The notes under the pieces are model-generated. The model saw only the letters and a list, made by a program, of their open reading frames with translations, was not told where the DNA came from and did not search any database. The position numbers were made by a program, and so were the translations under genes. From Azospirillum brasilense (GTDB taxonomy: Bacteria; Pseudomonadota; Alphaproteobacteria; Azospirillales; Azospirillaceae), in NCBI RefSeq assembly GCF_007827795.1, contig NZ_VITI01000006.1, forward strand, positions 1 to 64,000: a stretch of DNA of 64,000 nt, read 5' to 3'. Positions 23,101 through 32,520 of this stretch are shown here, one piece after another (position 1 is the first letter of the stretch; each line of letters opens with the position of its first letter).

Positions 23101-23752
23101 CGTCGTCGCCATGACCGCCAACGCCATGGAGGGGGATCAGGCCACCTGTCTGGCGGCGGGGATGGATGATTACCTGCCCAAGCCCATCACGGCGGACCAG
23201 CTCTTGCGGACGGTCGCGCGATGGAGCGGTCTCCCGCAAGGAAGCGGCTCCAACCGGCTGGAGCCGTCGCTACAGACCGAAATTCCGCCACCGCGCATCG
23301 ACCACGCCAAACGCGAGGACTTGCGCGACGCGCTTGGCGACGAGGGCTTCGGCCTGTTGATGGACACGTTCCTTCGCGAAGCGCCGGGCCATCTCGACCG
23401 GTTGCGCCGTGGCGCTCAGGACGGCGATTTCCCGATCGTGGAACGCGAGGCCCACATCCTCAAGGGCTCCGCGGGCAATGTCGGCTTCGCGCAGGCCTCC
23501 GCACTGGCCGGGGGACTGGTGGCGGCGGCCCGCCGCAGGGATGCCGCCGGCATCAGGAGGGATCGCATCCAGGCCCTGGAAGCCGCCCTCAAGGACGCCG
23601 AGCGGGCCTGCACCCCACCGGACAACGTGCGGGTCGGGCTGGAGATGTCGGGTCAGCCGATGTCGGGGCCGCCGATGGACGCGTCCGGGGACAAGCAGGC
23701 ACGCCCGGCCCCACCCTCACACCGCGGCGGGGCTGCCCTCGCCGATCCTTAA
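20135..23752 (+). CDS. Hybrid sensor histidine kinase (Cache-PAS-HisKA-HATPase-REC-REC-HPt)
   Basis: A 1205-residue inner-membrane phosphorelay kinase. Order: TM helix ~9-27; periplasmic double-Cache-like sensor to ~300; TM helix ~305-327; PAS ~338-450; HisKA with phospho-acceptor His484 ([10 protein letters not shown]); HATPase with DTGIGI and [10 protein letters not shown]; receiver 1 with Asp796 (ILDHCMP); receiver 2 with Asp963 (LMDVQMP); and HPt with His1107 (EAHILKGS). This is a BarA/ArcB-type multistep relay on one chain. The ATG at 20135 is preferred because GGAG precedes it and it begins the first helix; the frame is open further upstream, into the promoter of the divergent gene. No cognate output regulator is adjacent. 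Confidence 0.9.
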   Translation: MAKLALFQHRGALLALAFLSVMALVFEVAYDVHADRALALRNAAENIDDLASALESSVSRTVQAVDIALASVGEEGGVGNLLRGQPTGGQEGAPSPLLQERLRRSPHLRGLSVLDRRGVLVATTEDPRLLGSSFAELDLFRTQLSGHSQGLYIGAPLRGRFLAPTGAADDRSGKWVLPMSRAIREADGALLGVAVASVNSEYLQGVFRAVRNGLHGTASLYRRDGLLLTRLPQDGTDGIGTPMAGAELFRVHLPMSEGGVFHETSQDGQKRITAYRATPLWPLVLAISRSEDEELAGWWTNQLEVAGVALAAGVVILLFTTALILLRRKDAQLEDGNARFNTLLETAAEGILTARSDGVIETANTAAHRIFGYPPGDLIGRHVRELMESHHRPTHSRVMEAIAAGARRIGPNYTREVNGLRMDGEVFPLDLSLAEVETQQGILFAAFFRDLSERKRVERALTEAKEKAEAGQRSKMEFLATMSHEIRTPMNGVIGMAGLLQETHLNEEQRGYADTIRDSAESLLTIINDILDFSKIDAGRLALEVSDFEAVPLVESVVELLAPRAAAKGLELASYVPPALHGPLRGDPGRLRQILINLAGNAVKFTDQGSVTIVLSVEENDLATGADDGPEPDESAALAPHETPVTIRFEVRDTGIGIAAADHRRLFTMFSQVDGSSARRHGGTGLGLAICKRLAELMGGRIGVDSTPREGSVFWVVIPLWRGTPTDAASAPQMPGSWAGRRILLVDDLAVNRDLLARQLAAMGLETESAATGEDALHRLLAARASGRPFDAAILDHCMPGLTGPELAARIRAVPALADLPLALATSHRMGEMAEDAAGIDIRIVKPVRSTALHTVVSRLFATQAPRVSHPDAAPAGKPGTSSPPGSPLTSPSSRTSDAPIPPGAPPTGTARRRILVAEDNPVNLQVTLALLRRAGHAVDSVSNGLEAVNAVAALPYDLVLMDVQMPEMDGLAATRAIRRMGGAAARVPVVAMTANAMEGDQATCLAAGMDDYLPKPITADQLLRTVARWSGLPQGSGSNRLEPSLQTEIPPPRIDHAKREDLRDALGDEGFGLLMDTFLREAPGHLDRLRRGAQDGDFPIVEREAHILKGSAGNVGFAQASALAGGLVAAARRRDAAGIRRDRIQALEAALKDAERACTPPDNVRVGLEMSGQPMSGPPMDASGDKQARPAPPSHRGGAALADP

Positions 23753-25056
23753 CGCTGCCCGCCGCAGACGCGCGCGACAAAATTGTCGATGTCGCCGTTC
23801 AAGGTCACGGCGCGGCGCGCCAGCTCACCGGCGGAGGACAGGACTTGGCTGGCGGCGGCGCTGGCATCCTGCGCGCCGGAAGACACGCTGGTCACCGCGT
23901 CGGCCACGGTGCGCACGCCAGCCGACGCCTCGCGGATGGAACGGCTGATCTCGTCGATGGCCGCGCTCTGCTGTTCGGCGGCACCAGCGATGCCCACGGC
24001 GATCTCGTCGATGTCGTGGATCATGCCGCCGACATTCTGGATCACCGCCGCCGTGTCGCGTGTCACCGACTGGACCTGGGCGATCTGGGCGGAGATGTCC
24101 TCCGTCGCCTTGGCGGTCTGGTTGGCGAGGTTCTTCACTTCGGTCGCCACCACGGCGAATCCCTTCCCGGCCTCGCCGGCCCGCGCCGCCTCGATCGTGG
24201 CGTTCAGCGCCAGCAGGTTGGTCTGGCTGGCGATGTCGTTGATGAGTTGCACGACCGCGCCGATCTGCTCGGAGGCGGCCAGCAGGGAGCGGATGGTGGC
24301 GTCCGCCTCCCGCACCTTCTCAACCGAGCTGCGGGCGAGATCGGCGGTGCGGGAGACACCCTGCGCTACCTCGCCGATGGCGCCCGACACCTCGCCGGTC
24401 GCCGCGGCCACGCCGTCCACGTTCGAGGACACCTGCTCGGCCGCCGAGGCTGCGGAGAAGGACTGCTCGCTGGCCGTGGCGGCGGTCGCCGTCATGGCGG
24501 TGGAGGACGCTTCGAGCTGGGCGGCGCTGGCCGACAGGCTCTGCGCCACCTCCTTGATGTTGGCGCCGATGCGGGTGGCGCTCTCCACGAACTCGCGGCT
24601 TTTGCCGTCCATGGCCGCCAAACCGTCGTTGATCTGGCGGGCGTAGGCGCCGAACTCCCCGACCATGCCGGTCATCACGATGCGCCGGTAATACTGCCCC
24701 TCCGCCGCGTGCTGCATGGCGGCGTTGGCCTCCTTGCCGAACGACTCGACGCGGTCGAGCAGGCGGTTGATGGTCCGCAGCATGTCCGCGATCGGGCTGG
24801 CGCCGTGGATGTTCAGGATGCGTGGTTGAAGGTCACCCTTCTCGGCCGCGGCGATGACCGTGCTGGCCTTCCGGATGGTCCGGTTGGTGAGCACCAGCCA
24901 GCGGATCGCGGCAAGACAGGGAAGGACCGCCAGCAGGCCCAGCACGGCGGCGACGGCGTCGCCGGTGGCAAGACCGTACATCGCCTGTGCCCCCGACAGC
25001 AGGGCGGCCGAAGCGGCGGCGGCGAGCGATTTAGAGACTGAAGACAAACTCGTCAT
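23749..25056 (-). CDS. Membrane chemoreceptor lacking a periplasmic domain (CetA/Aer-like MCP)
   Basis: A 435-residue methyl-accepting chemotaxis protein. Two closely spaced hydrophobic stretches (~8-50) form a membrane hairpin with essentially no periplasmic loop. A HAMP-like linker and a long signalling coiled coil follow, with the conserved hairpin tip [19 protein letters not shown] and [15 protein letters not shown]. This is the layout of the membrane half of Aer. The ATG at 25056 has AAGGG eight bases upstream and lies inside the 3' end of the PAS gene (26-base overlap), so the two are translationally coupled. Its stop overlaps the stop of the convergent histidine kinase. Confidence 0.88.
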   Translation of the reverse strand: MTSLSSVSKSLAAAASAALLSGAQAMYGLATGDAVAAVLGLLAVLPCLAAIRWLVLTNRTIRKASTVIAAAEKGDLQPRILNIHGASPIADMLRTINRLLDRVESFGKEANAAMQHAAEGQYYRRIVMTGMVGEFGAYARQINDGLAAMDGKSREFVESATRIGANIKEVAQSLSASAAQLEASSTAMTATAATASEQSFSAASAAEQVSSNVDGVAAATGEVSGAIGEVAQGVSRTADLARSSVEKVREADATIRSLLAASEQIGAVVQLINDIASQTNLLALNATIEAARAGEAGKGFAVVATEVKNLANQTAKATEDISAQIAQVQSVTRDTAAVIQNVGGMIHDIDEIAVGIAGAAEQQSAAIDEISRSIREASAGVRTVADAVTSVSSGAQDASAAASQVLSSAGELARRAVTLNGDIDNFVARVCGGQR

Positions 25057-25582
25057 AGCTCGTGCCCTTGTCGCGCAGGAGTTTTTCCAGCATGGCACCG
25101 GAGGCCGCCATGGCCGCGTTCCGGTCGGCGTGCCGCGCCTCTTCCGCCCGCAGCGCGGCGTAAAGACCCGCCGCCGCCTCCACCGCAGGGGGCGCCGGCA
25201 CCCGCCGGCTCGAATGGTAGCCGGTGATGGTCTGCCCGTTTCCGCTTTCCGGATTGCCGAACACCGGCGTGACATGGGCGAACACCCAGTAATGGTCGCC
25301 GTCCTTCGCCCGGTTGATCACATAGGCGAAGATTTCGCTTCCGGATTCGATGCGGCTCCACAGCAGTTTGTAGACGCAGCGGGGCATGTCGGGATGGCGG
25401 ACGATGTTGTGCGGTTGCCCCAGCAACTCCGCTTCGCTGTAGCCGCTGATGCGCAGGAACACATCGTTGGCGTAGGTGATGCGGCCCTTGAGATCCGTTT
25501 TCGAGACGATGATCTCATCGCGGTGAAAGGTCCGCTCCCGCCCGGTCAGGGTACCGTGTGTGCCGCCCGTGCCGACCGCCAT
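25031..25582 (-). CDS. Aer/CetB-like PAS sensor protein
   Basis: A 183-residue soluble protein with one PAS domain (~22-130) of the Aer type. It carries [19 protein letters not shown] followed by [10 protein letters not shown], the segment whose Arg-His-x-Asp residues bind FAD in E. coli Aer. A helical C-terminal part rich in Ala/Arg/Glu (~140-183) could contact the receptor. There is no membrane helix. It is the first gene of a coupled pair with the chemoreceptor at 23749. The start ATG at 25582 is preceded by AAAGGCGGA. It probably reports redox or energy state to the receptor (family-based inference). Confidence 0.85.
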   Translation of the reverse strand: MAVGTGGTHGTLTGRERTFHRDEIIVSKTDLKGRITYANDVFLRISGYSEAELLGQPHNIVRHPDMPRCVYKLLWSRIESGSEIFAYVINRAKDGDHYWVFAHVTPVFGNPESGNGQTITGYHSSRRVPAPPAVEAAAGLYAALRAEEARHADRNAAMAASGAMLEKLLRDKGTSYDEFVFSL

Positions 25583-25850
25583 GACCGTCCGCCTTTCAAA
25601 CGCCGGTGAACGCAATCACCCGACAAACAGGTCACCAACCCAACCGTTGGTAATATCTTCTGCCCTCGACTCATAGCGTACGTAATAATTGGATGGCTTT
25701 AAAAACGGACGGCGACCGGCTGCGACAAATTGCATCACATGCATCACGCGCATAAGGGGTTGAACCGGGACGCACCGTATGGAGTCCAACGGGAAGATCA
25801 AGACGGCACCATGGACGAGACTGGACCGATCTTCTCCCAAAAATGGCGGA

Positions 25851-27473
25851 TCACATGCCCTGTTCGTAGACCACGACGCGGTTGCGACCCTCGCGCTTGG
25901 CCCGGTAGAGGGCGAGGTCGGCCCGGTGAATCGCCTTTTCCAGCGTGTCGTAAGCACCATCCAGCGCGGAGATGCCGATGCTGCTGGTCAAATGGAAGCG
26001 GCCTTCGGGCCCTGGAATCGCCATGCGGGACAGGTGGCGGCGCACCCGCTCCGCCACCACGCGGGATTCCTCCGCGGTGGCGCCGGGCAGGACCACCACG
26101 AATTCCTCGCCGCCCAACCGGCCGAGAATGTCGTACTCGCGCAGAATGGCCTGGCAGCCGCCGGCCACCATGCGCAGGGCGTCGTCGCCGGTGGCGTGGC
26201 CGTAGCTGTCGTTGATGCGCTTGAAATGGTCGACGTCCAGCACGAAGACCGACATCGCTTCGTTGAAGCGGTGGGCACGGGCCAGCTGCGAGCGCGCCAG
26301 CTCCATGAAGGAACGCCGGTTGTAGATTCCCGTCAGCGGATCGCGGGACGCCATGTCCCGCAGCGCTTCTTCCATGTTCCGGCGGTCGGTGTAGTCGTAG
26401 ATCCAGGCGAGATTCACCTGAACGCCCTGGATCACCGCCTGGTTGACCGTGAACAGCGTCCAGAAGGACGATCCGTCGGCCCGGCGGAACTGCACCTCCA
26501 TGTTGGTCACCGACCCGAAGGAGCGCAGGCGATCGATCACCCGCTCGCGCTGGTGCCGGTCCAGGTAATAGTCGCGGGCTTGCCGGCCGATCAGATCCTC
26601 GCGCTTCAACCCGATCAGTTCGGCGAAGCGGGTGTTGACGAAGATGATCTTGCCGTCGTCGCGGCGCGACACCGACACGCCGATCGGGCTCTGCTCCAGG
26701 ATGGCCTGGAGCCGCTCCTCGCTGGGCAGCCCCTCGGTCAGGTCGTGGATCACGCCGACGATGCCGCCCAGGTTCCCGCTGCTGTCGCAGAAGACGGCCT
26801 TGGTCAGGCTGGACAGGCGGGTGGTGCCGCCGACGAAGGGAACCGCCTCCTCATAGCTGCGCTGGCCCCAGTTGACGGTCAGCTCGCGATCCTGGTCGGC
26901 GTGCGCCTTGGCGATGCGCGGGTCCATCACGGCGAAGGCGGTCTTGGCGACGATGCTTCGGCGCTCCAGTCCGGTGTAGCGTTCGAAGGCGTCGTTGCAG
27001 TCTGTGTACTCACCGGCTGCGTTCTTCACGAAAACGGGAACCGGCAGCGTCTCGAACAGCACCTCCTTCATCAGGAGCTGGTCGCGCAGCGCCGCTTGCG
27101 CCTGCCGATGGTGGCTGACGTCGGTGTAGACGCGCAGCGACTGCGGCTCGCCCAGCGGACCCGCGGTGGGACCGACCGACTCCGCCACCCAGACGGTTCC
27201 GCCATCCTGACAGCGCAATCGCCGCTCACCCGGCGCGTCCGGCAGCGCCGGAAGAAAGGCATCCTCCGGTTCCAGCGCCGCGAGGTCGAGGCCGGTCAGG
27301 CCGCCCGGAGGATAGCGCAGCAGACCGTGCAGGGCCGGATTGGCGTACAGGATGGTCCCTGTGTCCGTGGTGACGCAGGCCCCCGTCGGCAGCGTGTCGA
27401 ACACACGCCACAGTGCAACACGGGTTTCCTCCGCATCCCCAGAAGAACTCATTGAACCGACCGAATCCAGCAT
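25851..27473 (-). CDS. Diguanylate cyclase with PAS sensor domains
   Basis: A ~540-residue cytoplasmic enzyme that should make cyclic di-GMP. Three PAS-like regions occupy residues ~15-370 (TILYANPALHGLL; YTDCNDAFERYTGL; IIFVNTRFAELIGL). The C-terminal GGDEF domain has DPLTGIYNRRSF at its start and an intact GGEEF active site. An RxxD (REYD) five residues before it is the product-inhibition I-site. No EAL domain. The start is uncertain: ATG at 27473 is used, with ATG at 27452 or an upstream TTG at 27518 possible. Its neighbours are chemosensory. Confidence 0.88.
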   Translation of the reverse strand: MLDSVGSMSSSGDAEETRVALWRVFDTLPTGACVTTDTGTILYANPALHGLLRYPPGGLTGLDLAALEPEDAFLPALPDAPGERRLRCQDGGTVWVAESVGPTAGPLGEPQSLRVYTDVSHHRQAQAALRDQLLMKEVLFETLPVPVFVKNAAGEYTDCNDAFERYTGLERRSIVAKTAFAVMDPRIAKAHADQDRELTVNWGQRSYEEAVPFVGGTTRLSSLTKAVFCDSSGNLGGIVGVIHDLTEGLPSEERLQAILEQSPIGVSVSRRDDGKIIFVNTRFAELIGLKREDLIGRQARDYYLDRHQRERVIDRLRSFGSVTNMEVQFRRADGSSFWTLFTVNQAVIQGVQVNLAWIYDYTDRRNMEEALRDMASRDPLTGIYNRRSFMELARSQLARAHRFNEAMSVFVLDVDHFKRINDSYGHATGDDALRMVAGGCQAILREYDILGRLGGEEFVVVLPGATAEESRVVAERVRRHLSRMAIPGPEGRFHLTSSIGISALDGAYDTLEKAIHRADLALYRAKREGRNRVVVYEQGM

Positions 27474-27607
27474 GGCCCCCACAGCGTCATGGAAGATTCT
27501 TGCGCCACGATAGGGCAAACAAGGAGTACGTTAGCCGATGCGCCTTTTTGCCCCTGTGTGCCATCTTGTCGCGCTATGGTGGTGATCGCCCATCTTGAGC
27601 GCAAAAT

Positions 27608-28630
27608 CTATCGGTTTCTGAACATTCCGCACGCAGTTTTCACGCGGTCTTCCGCCGCCTCGTCCACCGGCAAGCCCAGCCTCAGCCAATCCTGCCGGTA
27701 GTCGAACCGGCGCGTCAGCACCCCGGCCCGGCCTAAGGCGTTGTAAAGCCCGGCAGCCTGGGGAGCGTCTATGAGACGAAAGAGCGACGTCCCTCCTGTG
27801 ACGTGCAACCCGGCATCCACCAAACGCGTGTCGAAGCGGGCCGCGGCCTCCGCCAGACGGCGCCGGGTGGCGGCGATCCACGCCGAATCCGACAAGGCTG
27901 CGGTCGCGACGGCCAGCGCCGGACCCGACACCGCCCAAGGCCCCACGGCGGCGAGCGCCTCCCGGACCAGCGCCGGCCCGCCGAGCAGGAAGCCGAGCCG
28001 CACTCCGGCCAGCCCGAAGAACTTCCCGAAGGAGCGCAGGATGACCAGTCCGGCGCGCCCGGCCTCCGACGCCACGCTGCATTCCGGGGCGACCTCGGCA
28101 AAGGCCTCGTCCACCACCAGCCAGCCGCCCCGTGCCGCCTGCCGCTCCGCCAGGGCCAGCAGCGCTTCGGGCGGGACGATCCGGCCATCCGGGTTGTTCG
28201 GGTTGACGACCACCACCACATCGGCGGCGCAGGATTCCAGCGTCATCACCTCGGTCACGCGATGGCCGGCCTTGGCCCAGCCCGCGGCGTGCTCCGCGTA
28301 GGTCGGCCCCAGGACGACGACCGTTCCCGGAGGCCGCAGCCGCGGCAGGATCTGAATCAGCGCCTGGGAACCGCCCGCGGCCGCGACGCAGTCCGGCGAC
28401 GGCGCTCCGTAGCAGGCGGCCGCGGCCTCGCGCAGCGCCGTTTCGGCGGCGCGGCCCGGCAGGCGCGTCCAGGCCTCGGCCGGGATGGGCGGCAGCGGAT
28501 AGGGCCAGGGGTTGATTCCGGTGGACAGGTCCACCCACGGTTCCGGCGCCCCCGGAAAGGCCGCCCGCGCAGCGTCGAGGTCTCCGCCATGGATGATCCT
28601 CTTGGACCCCGCCGCCGATTCCGCCATCAT
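27608..28630 (-). CDS. cobC: L-threonine-O-3-phosphate decarboxylase (CobC/CobD type)
   Basis: A 340-residue PLP enzyme of aminotransferase fold class I. In cobalamin biosynthesis this family makes (R)-1-amino-2-propanol phosphate for the nucleotide loop. The N-terminal IIHGGDLDAARAAFP, the WVDLSTGINPWPYP segment, PNNPDGR and the PLP lysine region LRSFGKFFGLAGVRLGF are typical. The name is cobC in the aerobic-pathway nomenclature and cobD in Salmonella. Start ATG at 28630 (or the next ATG) follows a GGGAAGGGGG stretch. It is divergent from cbiB with 36 bases between starts. Confidence 0.9.
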   Translation of the reverse strand: MMAESAAGSKRIIHGGDLDAARAAFPGAPEPWVDLSTGINPWPYPLPPIPAEAWTRLPGRAAETALREAAAACYGAPSPDCVAAAGGSQALIQILPRLRPPGTVVVLGPTYAEHAAGWAKAGHRVTEVMTLESCAADVVVVVNPNNPDGRIVPPEALLALAERQAARGGWLVVDEAFAEVAPECSVASEAGRAGLVILRSFGKFFGLAGVRLGFLLGGPALVREALAAVGPWAVSGPALAVATAALSDSAWIAATRRRLAEAAARFDTRLVDAGLHVTGGTSLFRLIDAPQAAGLYNALGRAGVLTRRFDYRQDWLRLGLPVDEAAEDRVKTACGMFRNR

Positions 28631-28666
28631 CCCGCCCCCTTCCCTTCCCCCAGAGGATTCGATCCC

Positions 28667-29629
28667 GTGGAGCTTCATCCGTCCGTGCTCGCCGCCGCTC
28701 TCCTCATCGAGGCCGCCGCCGGCTATCCGGACGCACTCTACGCCCAAATCCGCCACCCGGTGGTGTGGATCGGGGCGCTTATCGCCCAGCTTGACCGCGC
28801 GCTCAACCGGGAGCGCGATTCCTTCGCCGTCCGCAAGGCGGCGGGGGTGCTGGCTCTGCTCGTCCTGCTGCTGGTGGTGGGCGGTGCGGCGTCGGCGGTG
28901 GCCGGGCTGTGCCGGAACCTGCCGCTGGGCGGCCTTCTCGAAGCGGCGCTGGCCTCCACCCTGCTGGCGCAGCGCAGCCTGCACGACCATGTCGCCGCGG
29001 TCGCCGCCGCCTTCCGCGACGGCGGGCTGGAGGCGGCGCGCGAGGCCGTGTCGCGCATCGTCGGCCGCAATCCGGCCACCCTGGACGAGCATGGGGTAAG
29101 CCGCGCCGCCATCGAAAGCCTGTCGGAAAACTTCTCGGATGGGGTGGTTGCCCCGGCCTTCTGGCTGTTGGTCGGCGGGCTGCCGGGAATCGCGCTCTAC
29201 AAGGCGATCAACACCGCGGACAGCATGATCGGCCACCGCACGCCCCGGCACGAGGCGTTCGGCTGGGCCGCGGCGCGGCTGGACGATCTGGTCAACCTGC
29301 CCGGCTCCCGCCTGTCGGCGCTGCTGATATGGATTGCCGCCCGCTTCACCGAGGGGGCCGACGCCGCCGAATCCTGGCGGTCGGTGCGGCGCGACGCCCA
29401 CCGCCACCGCTCCCCCAACGCCGGTTGGCCGGAGGCGGCGATGGCCGGGGCGCTGGACCTCCGGCTCGGCGGGCCGCGGGTCTATGGCGAGGTGCGGATC
29501 GAGGACGCCTGGATGGGGCCGGGCCGCACCGCGGCCACCGCGCAGGACATCACCCGCGCCCTTCACCTCTACCGGCGCGCCTGCATCGCCCTGGTGGCCG
29601 GCGCGCTGCTGCTGTCGCTCACCCTCTGA
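28667..29629 (+). CDS. cbiB: Adenosylcobinamide-phosphate synthase CbiB (CobD)
   Basis: A 320-residue membrane protein that attaches aminopropanol (phosphate) to adenosylcobyric acid. The family signature VSRIVGRNPATLDE and SLSENFSDGVVAPAFW lie in the first half, then NTADSMIGHR and the C-terminal GGPRVYGE. Four to five hydrophobic segments are visible. The GTG start at 28667 has AGAGGA nine bases upstream. Together with the divergent decarboxylase it covers the aminopropanol arm of cobalamin assembly; no B12 riboswitch is apparent in the tiny gap. Confidence 0.93.
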   Translation: MELHPSVLAAALLIEAAAGYPDALYAQIRHPVVWIGALIAQLDRALNRERDSFAVRKAAGVLALLVLLLVVGGAASAVAGLCRNLPLGGLLEAALASTLLAQRSLHDHVAAVAAAFRDGGLEAAREAVSRIVGRNPATLDEHGVSRAAIESLSENFSDGVVAPAFWLLVGGLPGIALYKAINTADSMIGHRTPRHEAFGWAAARLDDLVNLPGSRLSALLIWIAARFTEGADAAESWRSVRRDAHRHRSPNAGWPEAAMAGALDLRLGGPRVYGEVRIEDAWMGPGRTAATAQDITRALHLYRRACIALVAGALLLSLTL

Positions 29630-29641
29630 CCGCGCCAAAGG

Positions 29642-29667
29642 AAAAGGGGCTCCGAAGAGCCCCTTTC
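29642..29667. terminator. Bidirectional terminator between cbiB and homospermidine synthase
   Basis: A 10-bp perfect stem AAAGGGGCTC (29643-29652) / GAGCCCCTTT (29657-29666) with a CGAA tetraloop, flanked by A and T runs, in the gap between convergent genes. Confidence 0.85.
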
Positions 29668-29686
29668 CTGTTCAGGCCAACCGGCC

Positions 29687-31105
29687 TCACACGACCCGGA
29701 AGTTCTTGAACTGCCAGGGATCGTCGTGGTCGATGTCCTCGGGGAACAGGCGCTCGCGGTCCTGCAGCGGAGTCCAGTCGCCATAGGCGCCGACCAGCTC
29801 GCCGAGATAGGGCTTGGCGATCTCCAGGATGCGCTGGAAGTCGATCTCGTCCGGCTCGACGATGCCGCGGTTGGGGTTCTCCAGCGCCCAGACGATGCCG
29901 GCCAGGACCGCCACCGTGACCTGCAGCGACGTCGCGTTGTTGTAGGGCACCAGAGCGCGCGCCTCGTCGATCCCCAGGCGGGAGCCGAACCAGTAGATGC
30001 CCTTCTTGTGGCCCATCAGCAGCACGCCCAGCTCGTCGGTGCCGCTGACGATCTCGTGCATCATCAGGCGCTGGCTGGGCTGCATGTACCAGTTCTTGCC
30101 GGCCAGCTCGTGCACCGACTTCACCGCGTCGTCGCACGGGTGATAGGCGTAATGCACGGTCGGGCGGTAAGTGACGTGGTTGCCGTCGCGCTGGGTGTAG
30201 TAGTCGGCGATGGAGATCGCCTCGCTGTGGGTGATGAGGAAGCCGTGGAACGGCCCCTCCAGCGGAGTCCAGGTGCGCACGCGGGTGGAGGCGCCGGGGC
30301 GCATCAGATAGATGGCGGCGTCGCAGCCGAATTCATGACGGCGCCCGTCCACGGGGAAATGCTTCTCATGGCTGCCCCAGCCGAGTTCGGTGGGCTGGCA
30401 ACCCTCGCCGACGAAACCGTCGATGGACCAGGTGTTGACGAACTCGCCCACCTTCTTCGGCTCGTTGGAGACCTGGGTGTCGCGCTCGGCGATGTGGATC
30501 ACCTTGACGCCCAGCTTGGCGGCCAACGCGCCCCAGCCGGCGCGGTCCTTCGGGACCTCCGTCGATTCGCCGGTGTCCGCGGCGACGTTGAGCAGCGCCT
30601 GCTTCACGAAATGCGAAACGAGGCCGGGGTTTGCGCCATGGGTCAGAACGGCGGTCGGCCCGCCCTCGAAGGCGGCGCGGTGCGACAGCGCGGTCTCGCG
30701 CAGGGCGTAGTTGGAGCGCAGCGACGGCGACAGCGACGGGTCGGTGTAACCGCCGGCCCACGGCTCCACGCAGGTGTCGATGTAGAGCGCGCCGACCTTG
30801 TAGCAGAACTCGAACAGGGCGACGGACGACACGTCCACCGACAGATTGACCAGGAAATCGCCCTTGCCCAGCATGGGTTCCAGGACCTGGGCGTGGTTCT
30901 CCCTCGTCAGCGGCAGGTTGATGAATTTGACGCCAAGCTCATCCGCCTCGGCATGACCGCGCTCCTCGGCGGTGACGATGGTGATCTGGTCCTTCGTGAT
31001 TCCGATGTGGCGCAAAATCAGGGGCAAAACTCCCTGGCCAATCGATCCGAAGCCGACAATGACCATGCGGCCGGTGAAGGTGATGTGCTTGGTGTCCAGG
31101 GTCAT
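29687..31105 (-). CDS. hss: Homospermidine synthase
   Basis: A 472-residue cytoplasmic enzyme that, using NAD, condenses putrescine (or spermidine plus putrescine) to sym-homospermidine, the main long polyamine of many alphaproteobacteria. A Rossmann motif VGFGSIGQG lies at ~17-25. The saccharopine-dehydrogenase-like body contains VDVSSVALFEFC, DTCVEPWAGGY and HGANPGLVSHF. Length matches bacterial Hss. It lies downstream of the ornithine decarboxylase gene on the same strand, which supplies putrescine. Confidence 0.93.
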   Translation of the reverse strand: MTLDTKHITFTGRMVIVGFGSIGQGVLPLILRHIGITKDQITIVTAEERGHAEADELGVKFINLPLTRENHAQVLEPMLGKGDFLVNLSVDVSSVALFEFCYKVGALYIDTCVEPWAGGYTDPSLSPSLRSNYALRETALSHRAAFEGGPTAVLTHGANPGLVSHFVKQALLNVAADTGESTEVPKDRAGWGALAAKLGVKVIHIAERDTQVSNEPKKVGEFVNTWSIDGFVGEGCQPTELGWGSHEKHFPVDGRRHEFGCDAAIYLMRPGASTRVRTWTPLEGPFHGFLITHSEAISIADYYTQRDGNHVTYRPTVHYAYHPCDDAVKSVHELAGKNWYMQPSQRLMMHEIVSGTDELGVLLMGHKKGIYWFGSRLGIDEARALVPYNNATSLQVTVAVLAGIVWALENPNRGIVEPDEIDFQRILEIAKPYLGELVGAYGDWTPLQDRERLFPEDIDHDDPWQFKNFRVV

Positions 31106-31245
31106 CTAAGACGGTCCCCCGTGGTTGGCGTGACAGAAATACAGCCCGTCACCCTCGCGCCTCTTGCAAAGGCGGAGGGTGGCGGACCAACGATGGTTTA
31201 CGGTGATTTTTTAGGGATATCCACAGCTTTCCCGCGATGCGGGAC

Positions 31246-32520
31246 TTATGCCACGCAGCTCTTCAGAACATAGCCGGGTGTTTCCAGCAGCGGCGCGTCC
31301 GAAACCTCGACCACGCGGGCCTGGTCGAACCCGTTGAAGGCGGTGCGCAGGCAGGAGCCGTAAGCCCCCAACTGGCCCAGCTCGATCCAGTCGCCGGCAC
31401 GGATGTCCGCCGGCAGGTGGAACGGGCCGTTCATGCGGTCCGCGCTGTCGCAGGTCGGGCCGTAGAAGGCGAAGGCCTCCACGGGCTCGTCCCCCATCGG
31501 CGCGAACGGACGGATCATGCGGGCCGGGAAGCGGAAGCCGGGGACCCCGGCGTCCGACAGGGCGCCGTAGACGCCGTCATTGATGAACAGCTCGTTGCCG
31601 CGGCGCTTGACCACCTGCACGACCAGCGACACGCCCGGAGCGACCAGCGCGCGGCCCGGCTCGCACCAGACGCGGCAGTGGGCCGGCAGGTCGAGCTTGG
31701 CCACGCCGCGCGCGATGGCCTCCATGAAGTCGCCGAGCGGCGGCGGGGTGACGCCCGGATAGGAGACGGGGAAGCCGCCGCCGACATCCAGAACGTCGAT
31801 CACCACGCCCGACTCCGCGATGATGCGGCCGGCCAGCTCCAGCGCCCGCTCGTAGGCGGACGGGTCGAGCATCTGCGAGCCGACATGGAACGACACGCCG
31901 ACCTTCGGGGCCACCATGCGCACGGCCTGGAGCAGCTCGACCGCCTCCGTCGCCGGAGCGCCGAACTTGCCGGACAGGTCGTAGACCGCATTGCCCTTCG
32001 GCAGCGCCAGACGCACGACGAGGCCGAGGTCCTGGGCGTCGCCCGTCTCCTCCAGGATCTTCTGAAGCTCCTCCATGCTGTCGAGCACGAAGTCGCGCAC
32101 GCCGTACTGCTGGTAGGCGGTGCGGATCGCCTCGCGCCCCTTCACCGGGTGCATGTAATGCAGCACCGCCTCCGGGAACATCTGGCGGATCAGGCGGATC
32201 TCGCCGGGCGAGGCCACGTCGAAGTGGCGCACGCCACCGGCCCACAGAGCGCGCAGCACCGCCGGCTCCGGGTTGCACTTCACGGCGTAAAGCACGTCGC
32301 CCGATACGGCGGCGTCGAAGGCGGCCACGAAGCTGGACGCGGTGTCGGCCAGGACGCCCGGACGGATGCAGTGCATCGGCTCCTCGGGCCGGGCCATCGC
32401 CACCGCCTGATGGACGGAGGTGCGGCGGTCCGACACCGGCGAAGCGCCGAAGGACGGGGCGGAAACGGAAACGCCGCGGCGCAGCGGGGCGACGGCGGAA
32501 CGGGAACGGATGAAGCCCAT
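31246..32520 (-). CDS. Type III PLP ornithine (lysine/ornithine) decarboxylase
   Basis: A 424-residue alanine-racemase-fold decarboxylase that makes putrescine from ornithine. The PLP lysine is Lys81 in YAVKCNPEP. The glycine-rich phosphate site DVGGGFPVSYPG and the late active-site segment FYGPTCDSADRM are present. A ~45-residue N-terminal extension precedes the barrel. The ATG at 32520 has AAGGAG seven bases upstream. Ornithine-only versus lysine/ornithine specificity cannot be fixed from sequence. The adjacent homospermidine synthase supports putrescine as the product. A long untranslated leader precedes it. Confidence 0.9.
   Translation of the reverse strand: MGFIRSRSAVAPLRRGVSVSAPSFGASPVSDRRTSVHQAVAMARPEEPMHCIRPGVLADTASSFVAAFDAAVSGDVLYAVKCNPEPAVLRALWAGGVRHFDVASPGEIRLIRQMFPEAVLHYMHPVKGREAIRTAYQQYGVRDFVLDSMEELQKILEETGDAQDLGLVVRLALPKGNAVYDLSGKFGAPATEAVELLQAVRMVAPKVGVSFHVGSQMLDPSAYERALELAGRIIAESGVVIDVLDVGGGFPVSYPGVTPPPLGDFMEAIARGVAKLDLPAHCRVWCEPGRALVAPGVSLVVQVVKRRGNELFINDGVYGALSDAGVPGFRFPARMIRPFAPMGDEPVEAFAFYGPTCDSADRMNGPFHLPADIRAGDWIELGQLGAYGSCLRTAFNGFDQARVVEVSDAPLLETPGYVLKSCVA

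Noticed and set aside
27803..28666. N-terminal extension of the cbiB reading frame
   Set aside because: The extension is antisense to the threonine-phosphate decarboxylase gene and lacks domain similarity; a GTG with good RBS at 28667 gives the normal CbiB length.
28631..28666. Possible cobalamin riboswitch between the two B12 genes
   Set aside because: Only 36 bases separate the divergent starts, far too short for the element.
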